Source of the DNA: Sva-07 sp963716095
GTDB lineage: Bacteria; Actinomycetota; Acidimicrobiia; Acidimicrobiales; Ilumatobacteraceae
Assembly (NCBI GenBank): GCA_963716095.1
Contig: CAVQSV010000002.1
Span: 62,001-126,000, forward strand
Reading direction: 5' to 3'
Length of the DNA stretch: 64,000 nucleotides
In this document: piece after piece, positions 1 through 8,800 of the stretch
How positions within the stretch are numbered: position 1 is the first letter of the stretch
How the letters are laid out: each line of letters begins with the position of its first letter
Notes under the pieces: generated by a model
The model's input: the letters and a program-made list of their open reading frames with translations, nothing else
Database searches by the model: none
What the model was told of the DNA's origin: nothing
Made by a program: the position numbers and the translations under genes

Positions 1-848
1 TAGCGCCAGGCTGCGCCGAGGTAGCGACGCGCCGTCACCCGATCGGCGCCGCCGTCAGTGCTGCTGTCGTCGCGCGAGAGCGTCAGGTCGTGCGGTCGCG
101 CCATCATGGTGACACCCGGTTGGTCGGGGTCGGGCAGGAACGACGCCTCGCCGAGGAAGGTCGCAACGAATTGGTCGCTCGGTCGTTCGTACACCTCCTC
201 GGGTCGATCGATCTGGAGCATCTGGCCGGCGCTCATCACCGCCACTCGATCGCCGAGGGCGAGTGCTTCTTCGCGGTCGTGGGTGACGAGCACTGCGGCA
301 GCATTGCGGAGGCGGAGCGCTTCGATCACGTCGGTTCGCACGTCGTCGCGCAGCGACGGGTCCAGGCTGGCAAACGGCTCGTCGAGGAGGACCACGGCGG
401 GGTCGGGGGCCAGCGCACGGGCCAGAGCGATGCGCTGCTGCTCGCCACCGGACAACTCGTGTGGGTACCGCTTTCCGACACCGGGGAGTCGGACCAGCTC
501 GAGCAGTTCGTCGACGCGGCGGGCGCGTGCGCGGCGGTCGAGATGGGTGAGCCCGAACGCGATGTTCTGATCGACGCGACGGTGTGGAAACAGTGCGTGA
601 TCCTGGAAGACGAGGCCGATCCGGCGCTTCTCCGGAGGGAGCGCCGAGACGTCGGTCCCGTCGAGCACGATGCGCCCAGCGGTCGTCGGATCGAGTCCGG
701 CGATCGCCCGGAGGAGCGACGACTTGCCGCACCCACTCGGGCCGACGATCACGACGAGTTCGCCATCGGCGACATCGAACGACACCCGGTCGACCACGTC
801 ACGCCCGCCGATGTGTCGAGTGACTCCGTTGACCGACAGACGCGGCAC
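1..848 (-). CDS. fbpC: Iron(III)-type ABC importer ATP-binding protein, cut by left edge
   Basis: ATPase of an importer whose permease (960..2633) and binding protein (2649..3698) lie just upstream on the same strand. Seen: Walker A GPSGCGKSS at about residues 36-44, Q-loop VFQDHALFPH, signature LSGGEQQR, Walker B VVLLDEPF, and switch histidine in LVTHDREEAL, followed by the beginning of the C-terminal accessory domain. The frame is open through base 1, so about 282 residues are visible and the C-terminus is missing; FbpC/PotA-like ATPases are normally near 350. I chose the GTG at 848 because the conserved first strand follows it directly and no better in-frame start precedes it. Iron as substrate is inferred from the binding protein and the iron box at 3701. 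Confidence 0.9.
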   Translation of the reverse strand, partial: MPRLSVNGVTRHIGGRDVVDRVSFDVADGELVVIVGPSGCGKSSLLRAIAGLDPTTAGRIVLDGTDVSALPPEKRRIGLVFQDHALFPHRRVDQNIAFGLTHLDRRARARRVDELLELVRLPGVGKRYPHELSGGEQQRIALARALAPDPAVVLLDEPFASLDPSLRDDVRTDVIEALRLRNAAAVLVTHDREEALALGDRVAVMSAGQMLQIDRPEEVYERPSDQFVATFLGEASFLPDPDQPGVTMMARPHDLTLSRDDSSTDGGADRVTARRYLGAAWR

Positions 849-959
849 GGGGCAGGTCGAGCGTGGTATCCATCGGGGAGGCAACGGTACCGGTGGTCGG
901 CGCAGGCCCGACCGTCTCGATGCCGAGACCACCATGCTCACGGGTCGCGGTCGGCGGGT

Positions 960-2633
960 TCACGACACTGTCTCCGCTCCGTGTTCGAGGGTCCACAGCA
1001 GTGCTGCCACGAGCACCATCCCGACCGCCACGATGGCCAGCGATGGCACCGCTGCCTGCACCCACAGGCTCTCGGAGGTGGCTTGCCACACCCAGATCGG
1101 AAGTGTCTCGGTGCCGAAAGGCCGCAGCAGCAGCGTGATCGGCAGTTCCTTGAGCGTGTCGATCGCCACGAGCACCGAGGCAGCGATGATGCCTGCGCCG
1201 GCGAGCGGCAGCTCGATCCGGGTGGCCACGCGGAACCGTCCGGCGCCCAACGTCCGGGCGCTCGCGACCACCGACGGCGGGACCTTGCCGACACTCGACT
1301 CGATGCCTTGGTAGGCCACCGCCAGGAACCGGACGACGAGCGCGTAGATCAGGCCGACGAACGATCCGACGAGCAGCCAACCGTCCGGGAGCCATCCGGT
1401 GCGGTCGAGGGCGGCCAGCGTGACGAGCACACCGATTGCCACGACGGGGCCGGGCACGGTGTAGCCGAGCGTGGCCAGACGCGCGAGCAGCGTGCCGCCG
1501 GCGCGACGCCGGTTGAGGCCGGCTGCGAGCAGCAAACCGAGCGCCAAGCAGGTGAGCGTGGCCACAGCGGCCACGCGGAGCGAGGACATCAGATGGAATC
1601 CGAGGTCGCCGGCCACGGTGGCGGTCTGGTCGGTTCGTCGGGCTTCGAGCGCCCAGGTGATCAGGCGGTAGACGGGCAGGGCGACGGCGAGCGTGAACAT
1701 CGCCCATCCGATCATCGAGGCTCCCGCAGCTCGTGGCCCGCGCAACTGCTCGACGTGGAGGCCGGCTCGCGACCCCGACTGGGTGAACCGCGCTCGACCC
1801 CTGGCCAACCGTTCCATCGCGATCAGGACGATCGCGATGCCGATCAACAACACTGCCAGCTCCGCTGCAGCGTTGCGATTGCCGGTGCCGAACCAGACGC
1901 GCAGCACGCCGTCGGCGATGGTCGACACGTTGAACAGCCGCACCGTGCCGACGTCGGTGAGCACCTCCATGCCGACGAGCGCCGCTCCGCCGGCGAGCGA
2001 CGGCCGGGCCATCGGCAGCACGACCCGCCAGAATGCCTGCGCGCGGCTGCAGCCGAGGCTGCGGGCCACGTCGATCGCTCGCTGCGACTGCTCGCGGAAT
2101 GCCGCTCGCGCGAACAGGTAGACGTACGGGTACAGCGTGATCGTGAGCACCAGCGCACACAGCCAGATCGAGCGAACGTTCCTCGCCCCGAGCGGTTCCT
2201 GCAACGTGTCGAGCCAGACGAAGCCGAGCACGTAGCCAGGGATCGCGAGCGGGGTCACCAGGAGCCAGCCGAGCAGTCGTCGTCCCGGGAATTGGTAGGC
2301 GGTCACCAGCCAGGCGAGCGACGTGCCCAGCACCAGCGTGCCGACGAGCACCGTGATCAGCAGGGTCGCTGTGTCCTGGATCATGCCCGGCAACCGGGTG
2401 GCCCACAGTTCCTCCCACACCTCGGTGCTCGGCTGCACGATCGACCACACGATGACCAGAACGGGCACCGAGACGGCGACCGCCACCGCGGAGATCACCG
2501 CAGTGGACGTCCACGATCGTGCTCGCTGACCAATCGCCGACGCCGTCGACGAACGCGTGGGTCTCCGACCTTCCGGGTGAACGGCGAGGTCGTCGGGTGC
2601 GAGGTCGACGGCGTCGGTGATCGCGTTGGTCAT
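960..2633 (-). CDS. fbpB: Iron(III) ABC transporter permease
   Basis: Inner-membrane permease of the iron importer, 557 residues, the usual length of FbpB/FutB-type proteins that contain two fused six-helix permease halves. Many hydrophobic segments are visible, and each half carries an EAA-type loop that docks the ATPase: one around ARSLGCSRAQAFWRVVLPMA and one around ARTLGAGRFRVATRIELPLA. The N-terminal 40 residues are polar and cytoplasmic. The gene starts 15 nt after the binding-protein stop, and the ATPase follows 111 nt downstream, so the three form one transcription unit read leftward. Regulation should come from the iron box upstream of the binding-protein gene. Confidence 0.92.
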   Translation of the reverse strand: MTNAITDAVDLAPDDLAVHPEGRRPTRSSTASAIGQRARSWTSTAVISAVAVAVSVPVLVIVWSIVQPSTEVWEELWATRLPGMIQDTATLLITVLVGTLVLGTSLAWLVTAYQFPGRRLLGWLLVTPLAIPGYVLGFVWLDTLQEPLGARNVRSIWLCALVLTITLYPYVYLFARAAFREQSQRAIDVARSLGCSRAQAFWRVVLPMARPSLAGGAALVGMEVLTDVGTVRLFNVSTIADGVLRVWFGTGNRNAAAELAVLLIGIAIVLIAMERLARGRARFTQSGSRAGLHVEQLRGPRAAGASMIGWAMFTLAVALPVYRLITWALEARRTDQTATVAGDLGFHLMSSLRVAAVATLTCLALGLLLAAGLNRRRAGGTLLARLATLGYTVPGPVVAIGVLVTLAALDRTGWLPDGWLLVGSFVGLIYALVVRFLAVAYQGIESSVGKVPPSVVASARTLGAGRFRVATRIELPLAGAGIIAASVLVAIDTLKELPITLLLRPFGTETLPIWVWQATSESLWVQAAVPSLAIVAVGMVLVAALLWTLEHGAETVS

Positions 2634-2648
2634 GCGAGCGGCGTCAAC

Positions 2649-3698
2649 TCACTCGTAGCCGGTGGCGCTCAGCACCACGACAGCGGCCGGCTGGTTGGCA
2701 CCGAGCTGACGCACGGCTGCGAGGTCGGCGGTGAACTCGCCGAAGCCGGCGATGATGTCGTTGGCCGCGACGTCGGGGTCGGCCGGGTACTCGAAGTTGG
2801 CGTCGGCGAACTGCTGCTGGCCGTCGGTGGCGAGCCATTCGATCAGGGTCAGCGCCCCGTCCGGGTTGGGTGCGTTGGCGGTGACCGCAGCGGTACTCAC
2901 GTTGACATGGGCGCCCCGACCGTCCTGCTCGGGCCACACGATCTCGACCGGAAAGTCGGGGTCCTCGGCCAGCAGCCGGCCGAGGTAGTAGGTGTTGGCG
3001 ATCGCAATGTCGCATTCACCGCTGGCCACCGCCTTGTAGATGTCGGTGTCGCTGTTGATGTACAGCGGGTCGTTGTCGACCCATGACTGGACGATCTCGG
3101 TGGCGCGTTCCTCGCCTTCGGCGATGATCAAGCTGGCGACCAGCGACTGTGTGTAGGGGTGCGTGCTCGGGCGCAGACACAGCTTGCCCTGCCACTCGGG
3201 ATCGCCGACTTCGGCGTAGGTGGTGGGTGGGTTCTCGACGCGCTCGGTGCTGGCGATGATGACGCGCAGGCGCTGACTGAGGGCGAACCAGTCGTTGGCC
3301 TCGCTGCGCAACTCCTCGGGGATGGTTTCGGAGAGGACGTCGCTGTCGACGCGTGCGAGCACGCCGGCATCGGCAGAGAGCTCGACGTTGGCGGCGTCGG
3401 CGGTCATCACGACGTCGGCGGGTGTGTTGGCGCCCTCGGCGATCAGGCGCTCGCGCAGTTCGGGGTCGTTGCCGGTGGTGAACCGCACCTCGATGCCGGT
3501 GTCCGCAGTGAACTGGTCGAAGACGTCCTCGATGCCGTAATGGCGCCCCGTGTAGACGGTGATCGAACCGCCGTCTTCGACGGTGCCACCGGCACCGTCG
3601 CCATCGCCAGAGGAGTCGCTGTCGCTCCCGCAGGCGCTCAGGACGAGCGCTCCGACGAGCAGGCTTCCCAACAGGTATCGAGAGTGCTTGTTCACCAT
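2649..3698 (-). CDS. fbpA: Iron(III) ABC transporter substrate-binding lipoprotein
   Basis: Extracytoplasmic binding protein, 349 residues. A short charged N-terminus, hydrophobic core and lipobox LSAC (Cys at about 23) predict lipid anchoring, followed by a Ser/Asp/Gly-rich linker. The FutA/FbpA fold is recognisable: ITVYTGRHYGIED at the start of domain 1 and the tandem tyrosines of IANTYYLGRL, which ligate ferric iron in this family. First gene of the iron operon. The ATG at 3698 sits two bases from an IdeR/DtxR-like palindrome and has no Shine-Dalgarno sequence, so a leaderless transcript is likely. Substrate could in principle be another cation; the tyrosine pair plus iron box make ferric iron the best call. 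Confidence 0.92.
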   Translation of the reverse strand: MVNKHSRYLLGSLLVGALVLSACGSDSDSSGDGDGAGGTVEDGGSITVYTGRHYGIEDVFDQFTADTGIEVRFTTGNDPELRERLIAEGANTPADVVMTADAANVELSADAGVLARVDSDVLSETIPEELRSEANDWFALSQRLRVIIASTERVENPPTTYAEVGDPEWQGKLCLRPSTHPYTQSLVASLIIAEGEERATEIVQSWVDNDPLYINSDTDIYKAVASGECDIAIANTYYLGRLLAEDPDFPVEIVWPEQDGRGAHVNVSTAAVTANAPNPDGALTLIEWLATDGQQQFADANFEYPADPDVAANDIIAGFGEFTADLAAVRQLGANQPAAVVVLSATGYE

Positions 3699-3699
3699 A

Positions 3700-3719
3700 G
3701 TTAGGTAACCCTAACAACA
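3700..3719. promoter_or_regulatory. IdeR/DtxR-type iron box
   Basis: TTAGGTAACCCTAACAACA at 3701-3719 matches the actinobacterial DtxR/IdeR consensus TWAGGTWAGSCTWACCTWA at about 15 of 19 positions; the inner part GTTAGG-TAAC-CCTAAC is an inverted repeat. It abuts the fbpA start codon, so bound repressor would block initiation when iron is sufficient. Confidence 0.75.
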
Positions 3720-3769
3720 GCCCGGAAGGAGACGCAACCCTTCCTCGCCGGACGCGTTCGCCGCATCAG

Positions 3770-3788
3770 ATACCTCTGGGGGTATGAT
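3770..3788 (+). promoter_or_regulatory. CsoR/CstR-type operator overlapping a -10 box
   Basis: ATACCTCTGGGGGTAT at 3770-3785 is a near-perfect palindrome of the ATACCC-GGGTAT type bound by CsoR-family repressors, especially the persulfide-sensing CstR branch. It overlaps TATGAT at 3783-3788, a good -10 hexamer seven bases from the ATG at 3795, implying a leaderless transcript of the downstream DUF2892 gene. Confidence 0.65.
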
Positions 3789-3794
3789 GAAGGC

Positions 3795-4031
3795 ATGCGA
3801 TTTCTCTCGTTCATGAACACCCCGACCGGTCGTGGCATCAGGATCGCGGGCGGTCTCCTCCTCCTGATCGGGGGTGTCCTGATCGGCGGCGTTGCCGGCA
3901 CCGCACTCGCCGTGTTTGCGCTCCTGCCGATCGCCACCGGTGTGTTCGGACTGTGCCCGATCAATCCGTTGGTCGGCCAGCCGATGCGTTCGTGTGCCCT
4001 GCCGAACCAGCAACGCACCCGTCACGCCTGA
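3795..4031 (+). CDS. YgaP-like transmembrane (DUF2892) small membrane protein
   Basis: A 78-residue protein with two hydrophobic helices (about residues 14-34 and 36-52) and the FGLCPINPLVG ending typical of the YgaP transmembrane domain (DUF2892, PF11127). In other bacteria this domain is fused to, or encoded next to, rhodaneses and other sulfur-trafficking proteins under CsoR/CstR control. No rhodanese gene is visible here, but the CstR-like operator directly in front supports a sulfide/persulfide or metal-stress role (inference). The ATG at 3795 lies seven bases after the putative -10 box, so there is no room for a ribosome-binding site. Confidence 0.8.
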   Translation: MRFLSFMNTPTGRGIRIAGGLLLLIGGVLIGGVAGTALAVFALLPIATGVFGLCPINPLVGQPMRSCALPNQQRTRHA

Positions 4032-4079
4032 GCCCCGGAGTTCGAAACGCGGACATCGCACGCGCCGTACGATGCTGCG

Positions 4080-4847
4080 ATGCCCCTCGGACATCGGCAC
4101 GTCGGCGTGATCGGAGCGATGGCCGAGGAGGTCGACCGACTGCACCACCACCTCGACGCCGAAACGGTCACCGAAGATGCGGGCCGGGTGTACCGCAACG
4201 GAACCCTCGCCGGCCAGCGAGTCACCGTGGTGCAGTCACGAATCGGCAAGGTTGCCGCAGCGCTCACCGCTGCCTCGCTGATCCGCGATCATCACGTCGA
4301 CGCGATCGTGTTCACCGGAATCGCCGGTGCGCTCCACGACCACTTGGCGATCGGTGATGTGGTGGTCGCAAGCGAGCTCGTCCAACACGACCTGGCCGGA
4401 CCACCCGAGATGTTCGCACGCGGCGAGATCCCACTGCTCGGCGTCGTCGAGTTGGCGACCGACGAATCGATGACGCGTGCTGCTGTCGACGCTGCGACAG
4501 CGTTCGTGAGCGACGGCCTGCATCGGGTGGTCTCGCCCGAGCAGCTCGCCGATCTCGGAATCGGCCGGCCGACCGTGCACGTCGGCCAGGTGGCCACCGG
4601 CGACGAGTTCATCGAGGGTGACCTCAAAGACATCGTTCGTCGCCGAACACCCGATGCGATCTGCGTCGACATGGAAGGTGCCGCTGTCGCCCAGGTCTGC
4701 CACGAACTCGGTGACGTCCCGCTGTGCGTGATCCGGGCGATCTCCGACCTCTCGAGTGGGACGGCCTCGGTCGACTTCCCGAAGTTCCTCGACCAGCTCG
4801 CCTCGCACTACTCCTACGAGATTCTCAGCCGCATGTTCACCATGTGA
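4080..4847 (+). CDS. mtnN: 5'-methylthioadenosine/S-adenosylhomocysteine nucleosidase
   Basis: Cytosolic hydrolase that removes adenine from MTA and SAH, feeding methionine salvage and clearing SAM by-products. 255 residues, the family length plus a short tail. Visible landmarks: VGVIGAMAEEV at the N-terminus, GKVAAALTAA, FTGIAGAL (base-pocket loop), ATGDEFI, the ribose-binding VDMEGAAVAQV, and the catalytic-Asp segment IRAISDLSS. Gene stands alone on the plus strand between a small membrane-protein gene and a convergent Gfo/Idh gene; its stop codon lies inside the shared hairpin at 4844..4874. Confidence 0.93.
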   Translation: MPLGHRHVGVIGAMAEEVDRLHHHLDAETVTEDAGRVYRNGTLAGQRVTVVQSRIGKVAAALTAASLIRDHHVDAIVFTGIAGALHDHLAIGDVVVASELVQHDLAGPPEMFARGEIPLLGVVELATDESMTRAAVDAATAFVSDGLHRVVSPEQLADLGIGRPTVHVGQVATGDEFIEGDLKDIVRRRTPDAICVDMEGAAVAQVCHELGDVPLCVIRAISDLSSGTASVDFPKFLDQLASHYSYEILSRMFTM

Positions 4848-4874
4848 CGATTGGTGTCAGACACCAATCGTCAC
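4844..4874. terminator. Bidirectional hairpin terminator (GTC-A-GAC core)
   Basis: Perfect inverted repeat with 15-bp arms GTGACGATTGGTGTC / GACACCAATCGTCAC around one base. The stop codons of the convergent genes (TGA 4845-4847 plus strand, TGA 4859-4857 minus strand) both lie inside it. Shares its core with hairpins at 21685, 27108 and 56062. Confidence 0.75.
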
Positions 4875-5905
4875 GCCGCTGTCGGCGGACGTGTAGATCG
4901 CGTCGACGATGCGATGGGCGGGGAGTGCTTCACGCAGTGGGAGCGGTGACGGGGTGCCCTCGGCGATGGCATCGAGGAACGGCGTCAGCGGGTTGAACAT
5001 TGCGCCGCCGACAACCGGGGCGAGGTCGCGCTCGCGGGCGTGGCCGGCGTCGATGCAGGCCACGTGCGAGGTCATCGCCTCCGAGCGTCTGCACTGGTTC
5101 GCCAGTGAACTGCCAGGTGAGCGGGCTGGTCGCCTCACCGTCGAGGTGCAGGTAGAGGTTCTCGCAGAAGATCTCGATGTTGCGCAGGCTCGGTCGATCG
5201 ACGATGTCGTGCCAGATCGACGCGAGCGACGCAACGGCACCGTTGGTGAAATCGAGACGAGCCATCGCGACATCGTCGATCCGGGGGTAGCCGTGGACCT
5301 CCCGGACGGTGCCGTTCACACGGTCGACGGAACCGCACAACCACTGCATGATGTCGACGTCGTGGATCGAGTGCTCCAGCAGCGTGCCGCGGCCTGCGTC
5401 GGGCAGGGTCGACCCGCCAATTCGAGCCGTAGTGGCTCTGAATCGGAATGAACTGATCGTCGCGGAACGACACCGCGAGCAGGCGACCGGCGCGCTCATC
5501 GGCGAGCAGCGTCTTGGCGTGCAGGAACTGTGGCATGAACCGCAGGACCAGACCGACCTGACTCGCGATCTCGGCAGCTTCGACGGTGTCGACCATTCGC
5601 TGGGCCGACGCAGCGTCGACCGCGAGCGGCTTTTCGCAGAACACGGCAACGCCGCGTTCTGCTGCGGCTGCGACGAGATGTTCGTGCTCGGACGTCCACG
5701 TGGTCACGAACACCGCGTCCACGCGATCGAACAGGTCGTCCTCGGTGACGACGTCGGCGCCGACGCGACCAGCGAACGCCTCGGCCCGATCGTTGTCGAG
5801 ATCGTGTACGGCCACGATCTGGTGATCGGCGGCGGTGTGTTTGAGGAACCAGTTGTGGGTGCGTGCGATGAAACCCGTGCCGATGAAACCGATGCGAACC
5901 GTCAT
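4857..5905 (-). CDS. Gfo/Idh/MocA family oxidoreductase (two apparent frameshifts)
   Basis: NAD(P)-dependent dehydrogenase of sugars or related polyols; the substrate cannot be told from sequence. The N-terminal Rossmann fold is clear (IGFIGTGFIARTH) as is the family signature EKPLAVDAA near residue 90. Continuing the protein requires two frame changes, near 5414 (a GGG run on the coding strand, after SHYGSNW) and near 5083 (after EPVQTLG), both equal to one extra base; corrected, it continues LEHSIHDVDIMQWLCGS and ends in FLDAIAEGTPSPLPLREAL. The corrected protein would be about 348 residues, normal for the family. The stop lies in the terminator shared with mtnN. Sequencing error is likelier than decay because everything between the breaks is well conserved. 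Confidence 0.82.
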
Positions 5906-5919
5906 TGCGTCGACAGTGC

Positions 5920-7437
5920 TCAGTCGTAGCGCAGACAGCCGTCGTCGAGATCGATGGCGGGCAGCTCGGTCTTCTCGGTCCAGTAGTCCTGGGTGTGTTG
6001 CCACTCGGGCTTGTCGCCCGACTTCGGCATGAGGTGCTGGCTGCGTGTGAGGTAGCCGGGGTTGAAGTTGTCCGGATCGATCCACGACCCGAGTTCCATG
6101 TCGGCATCCTCGTCGCGCAGTTGCGGAACGACTTTCTGGACACCTTTGGCGTCCATGTGGTGCAGGAGGCGGCAGACGAAGTCGCCGAGCAGGTCGGCCC
6201 GCAGTGTCCAGCTCGCCCGGAAGTAGCCGAACACCCAGAGCAGGTTCGGCACACCGGTGAACATCATCCCGCGGTAGGTGACCGTGTCGGCGAAGTTCAC
6301 CGGGTTGCCGTCGACGGTGAACTGGATGTCGCCGAGCACGCTCAGATCGAAACCGGTGGCCGTGACGATGATGTCGGCGTCGAGCTGCTGGCCCGATTTC
6401 AACAGGATGCCGGTTTCGTTGAACGTGTCGATCTCGTCGGTGACCACCGAGGCGAGCCCGGCACTGATCCCCTTGAACAGGTCACCGTCGGGCACCATCG
6501 CCAGGCGCTGTTGCCACGGCCGGTATTTCGGCGTGAAGTGCGTGTCGACGTCGTAGCCGTCCGGCAACTCGGCGCGAACTGCATTGAGCAGTTCGGTGCG
6601 CAACCACTCGGGCTCGTCGAACGACAGCTGGGTGATCATGGCCTGGTCCTGCAGCGCTTTGCGGCGAACGATCTCGTGCGTCCACTCCTCGGGGATCTCG
6701 AGGCTGCGAAGCATGTCGGCGACCTCGTTGACGTTGGGGCGCGACACGAAGTAGGTCGGCGATCGCTGCAACATCGTGACGTGTTCGCACTCGCCGGCGA
6801 TCGCCGGCACCAACGTGGCCGCAGTGGCGCCCGAGCCGATCACGACGACCTGCTTGCCCGACAGATCGATGTCGGTCGGCCAGGTCTGCGGGTGCACGAT
6901 CTGACCCTGGTACGAGGCCATGCCGGGCCAGTCGGGGGTGTAGCCCTGCTCGTGTTTGTAGTAGCCCTGGCACATCCACAAGAAGTTGGTGGTGAACGTC
7001 AACGCCTCGCTGGTGCCGGTGCCGGGGTCGGTACGCGTGGCGTGCACCGTCCAGAGGTTGGTGTCACTCGACCACTCGGCCGACGAGATCGCATGGTGAT
7101 AGCGGATGTGTCGGCCGAGGTCGTTCTCGTCGATCACCTCGCCCATGTAGGCGAGGATCTTGTCGGCGGTGGCGATCGGCTTGTCGACCCACGGCTTGAA
7201 GCGGTAGCCGAACGTGTACAGATCGCTGTCGGAACGGATGCCCGGGTACTTGTGGGTGAGCCAGGTACCGCCGAAGCTCTCGAACTTCTCGAGAACGACG
7301 AACGACTTCTCCGGGTACTGGTCCTGCAGGTGATAGGCGGCGCCGACGCCGGAGATCCCCGCTCCGACGATCAACACGTCGAAGTGTTCGACCTCGGCGC
7401 TCGCGCTGTGTTCGAGCGTGCTGCTGGTCTGGCTCAT
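5920..7437 (-). CDS. Flavin-containing / Baeyer-Villiger-type monooxygenase
   Basis: Soluble FAD- and NADPH-dependent monooxygenase of about 505 residues. FAD motif VLIVGAGISGVGAAYHL near the N-terminus, NADPH-binding VVIGSGATAATLVPAIA in the middle, and YQGQIVHPQTWPTD, which matches the Baeyer-Villiger fingerprint FxGxxxHxxxWP apart from Tyr for Phe. Downstream segments such as YRGMMFTGVPNLLWVFGY are typical of the flavin monooxygenases acting on ketones or hydrophobic substrates in actinobacteria. Start taken at ATG 7437, behind an AAGGGG ribosome-binding site; longer in-frame versions add only arginine-rich sequence. The Gfo/Idh gene starts 14 nt downstream, so the two may be co-transcribed. 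Confidence 0.9.
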   Translation of the reverse strand: MSQTSSTLEHSASAEVEHFDVLIVGAGISGVGAAYHLQDQYPEKSFVVLEKFESFGGTWLTHKYPGIRSDSDLYTFGYRFKPWVDKPIATADKILAYMGEVIDENDLGRHIRYHHAISSAEWSSDTNLWTVHATRTDPGTGTSEALTFTTNFLWMCQGYYKHEQGYTPDWPGMASYQGQIVHPQTWPTDIDLSGKQVVVIGSGATAATLVPAIAGECEHVTMLQRSPTYFVSRPNVNEVADMLRSLEIPEEWTHEIVRRKALQDQAMITQLSFDEPEWLRTELLNAVRAELPDGYDVDTHFTPKYRPWQQRLAMVPDGDLFKGISAGLASVVTDEIDTFNETGILLKSGQQLDADIIVTATGFDLSVLGDIQFTVDGNPVNFADTVTYRGMMFTGVPNLLWVFGYFRASWTLRADLLGDFVCRLLHHMDAKGVQKVVPQLRDEDADMELGSWIDPDNFNPGYLTRSQHLMPKSGDKPEWQHTQDYWTEKTELPAIDLDDGCLRYD

Positions 7438-7518
7438 GTCGTTCCCCTTCCGTTGCGGGCAGCTTCGCGCATCGACGTGACGCCTTCGCAACCCGCTGCG
7501 GCGTGGAAGAATCCGACC

Positions 7519-7935
7519 ATGGGCGAGTGGGTCTGTCCCGAGTGTGGCCGGCTGTTCGGCCGCGCAGGCCAGTCACATGACTGCGCACCGGGCCTCAGCC
7601 TCGAGGAGTACTTCGAGACCGGACCGTCGCATGAACGTCCGATCTTCGATGCGATCATGCCGCAGCTCGAATCGCTCGGCCCGGTGCACGCCGACGTCGT
7701 GTCGGTCGGGATCTTCCTGAAGAACCCGCGCAAGTTCGCCGAACTGCGTCCGAAGGACAAGTGGGTTGCCGTGTCGTTCTCGCTCCGTCGCAGGGCGCAC
7801 CACCCGACGATCACCCGCAAGGTGGTCGAGTACGGCAACCGGTACTGGCATGTCGCGAACGTGCGTCAGCCGGATGATGTCGATGCCGACCTCGTCGACC
7901 TGCTCGCCGAGGCGTACCACGACGAACCGGCCTGA
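7519..7935 (+). CDS. DUF5655 domain protein with N-terminal zinc-ribbon-like motif
   Basis: 138-residue protein. It opens with WVCPECGRLFGRAGQSHDC, a Cys-x2-Cys and His-x-Cys arrangement that could bind one zinc, followed by the DUF5655 domain (LESLGPVHADVVSVGIFLKN, KWVAVSFSLRR, then YWHVANVRQPDDVDADLVDLLAEAY). The family has no known biochemical function; proteins of this layout occur widely in actinobacteria. Divergent from the monooxygenase gene (81 nt between starts) and convergent with the SDR gene that follows six bases later. Confidence 0.82.
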   Translation: MGEWVCPECGRLFGRAGQSHDCAPGLSLEEYFETGPSHERPIFDAIMPQLESLGPVHADVVSVGIFLKNPRKFAELRPKDKWVAVSFSLRRRAHHPTITRKVVEYGNRYWHVANVRQPDDVDADLVDLLAEAYHDEPA

Positions 7936-7941
7936 TCGGGC

Positions 7942-8800
7942 TCAGACGATCGTGGAGTTGCCCCGGGCGACGAGCTTGCCGAGTGCCCACTGGGCGCCGC
8001 GGGGCGAGATCCGGGCGGCCGCGTCGAACACGTGGGCGTCGGGGCCGATCAGGGCCCGGCGCTTGTTCTTCTCGACGGCACCGATGATCAGCTGCGCCGC
8101 CTTGTCCGGCGTGGTGCGGGTGAACTTCTCGAAGTCGACCGCAGCCTGCTCGGCGTCGATGGCCTCTTCGTGTTCGGCGAACTCGAAGCGGGCGTTGCGG
8201 GCGATGTTGGTGCGGATGCCACCCGGATGGATCGTGGTCGCCGACACGCCGCAGTCCTCGATGTCGAGTTCGGTGCGCAACGCATCGGTGAATCCGCGCA
8301 CCGGCGAACTTGGCGGAGTTGTAGGCCGACTGGCTGGGGATGCCGAGCAGGCCGAACACGCTCGAGATGTTGATCACGTGACCGTCGCCCGACGCCTTCA
8401 GGTGCGGAAGGAACGCCAGCGTGCCGTGCACGACGCCCCAGAAGTTGATGTCCATCAACCATCGGAAGCTGTCGTACGACATCGAGCCGACGTTGGCCGA
8501 GAGGGCGACGCCGGCGTTGTTGAAGATCAGGTTTGCCGTGCCGAACTCTTCGACGACCGAGGCGGCCCATGCGTCGACGGCATCACGATCGGTGACGTCG
8601 ACGAGCGAGCTGGCCACCTTCACGCCGCCGCTGGCACCCGCTGACTGTTCGACGAGTGCAACGGTCTCGGCGAGACCGGCATCGTCGATGTCGCTCAGCG
8701 AAAGATGGGCGCCTCGACCGGCAAGAGCGAGCGCGAGTCCGCGCCCGATACCGGAACCGGCACCCGTGATCGCCGCGACCTGGCCTTGGAACTGCTGCAT
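7942..8800 (-). CDS. Short-chain dehydrogenase/reductase (one apparent frameshift)
   Basis: NAD(P)-dependent oxidoreductase with classical SDR features: ITGAGSGIGRG (dinucleotide binding), SLSDIDD acidic residue favouring NAD, LIFNNAGVALS, and catalytic YNSAK after INISSVFGLLG. Immediately after SAKFA one extra G (GCCGGTG where GCCGTG is expected, near 8304) moves the frame; corrected, the protein continues VRGFTDALRTEL and runs to GKLVARGNSTIV, about 285 residues. The C-terminal part resembles SDRs that act on fatty or steroid-like alcohols, but the substrate is unknown. Convergent with the DUF5655 gene. Confidence 0.85.

Noticed and set aside
90..3086. Very long open frame on the plus strand opposite the iron transporter genes (998 codons).
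   Set aside because: Composition is Arg/Gly/His/Asp-rich without any fold or motif, and it lies antisense to three clear ABC transporter genes. It is a by-product of GC-rich codon use.
5905..7935. 676-codon plus-strand frame spanning the flavin monooxygenase and the DUF5655 gene.
   Set aside because: Only the last 138 residues are a real protein; the rest is antisense to the monooxygenase.
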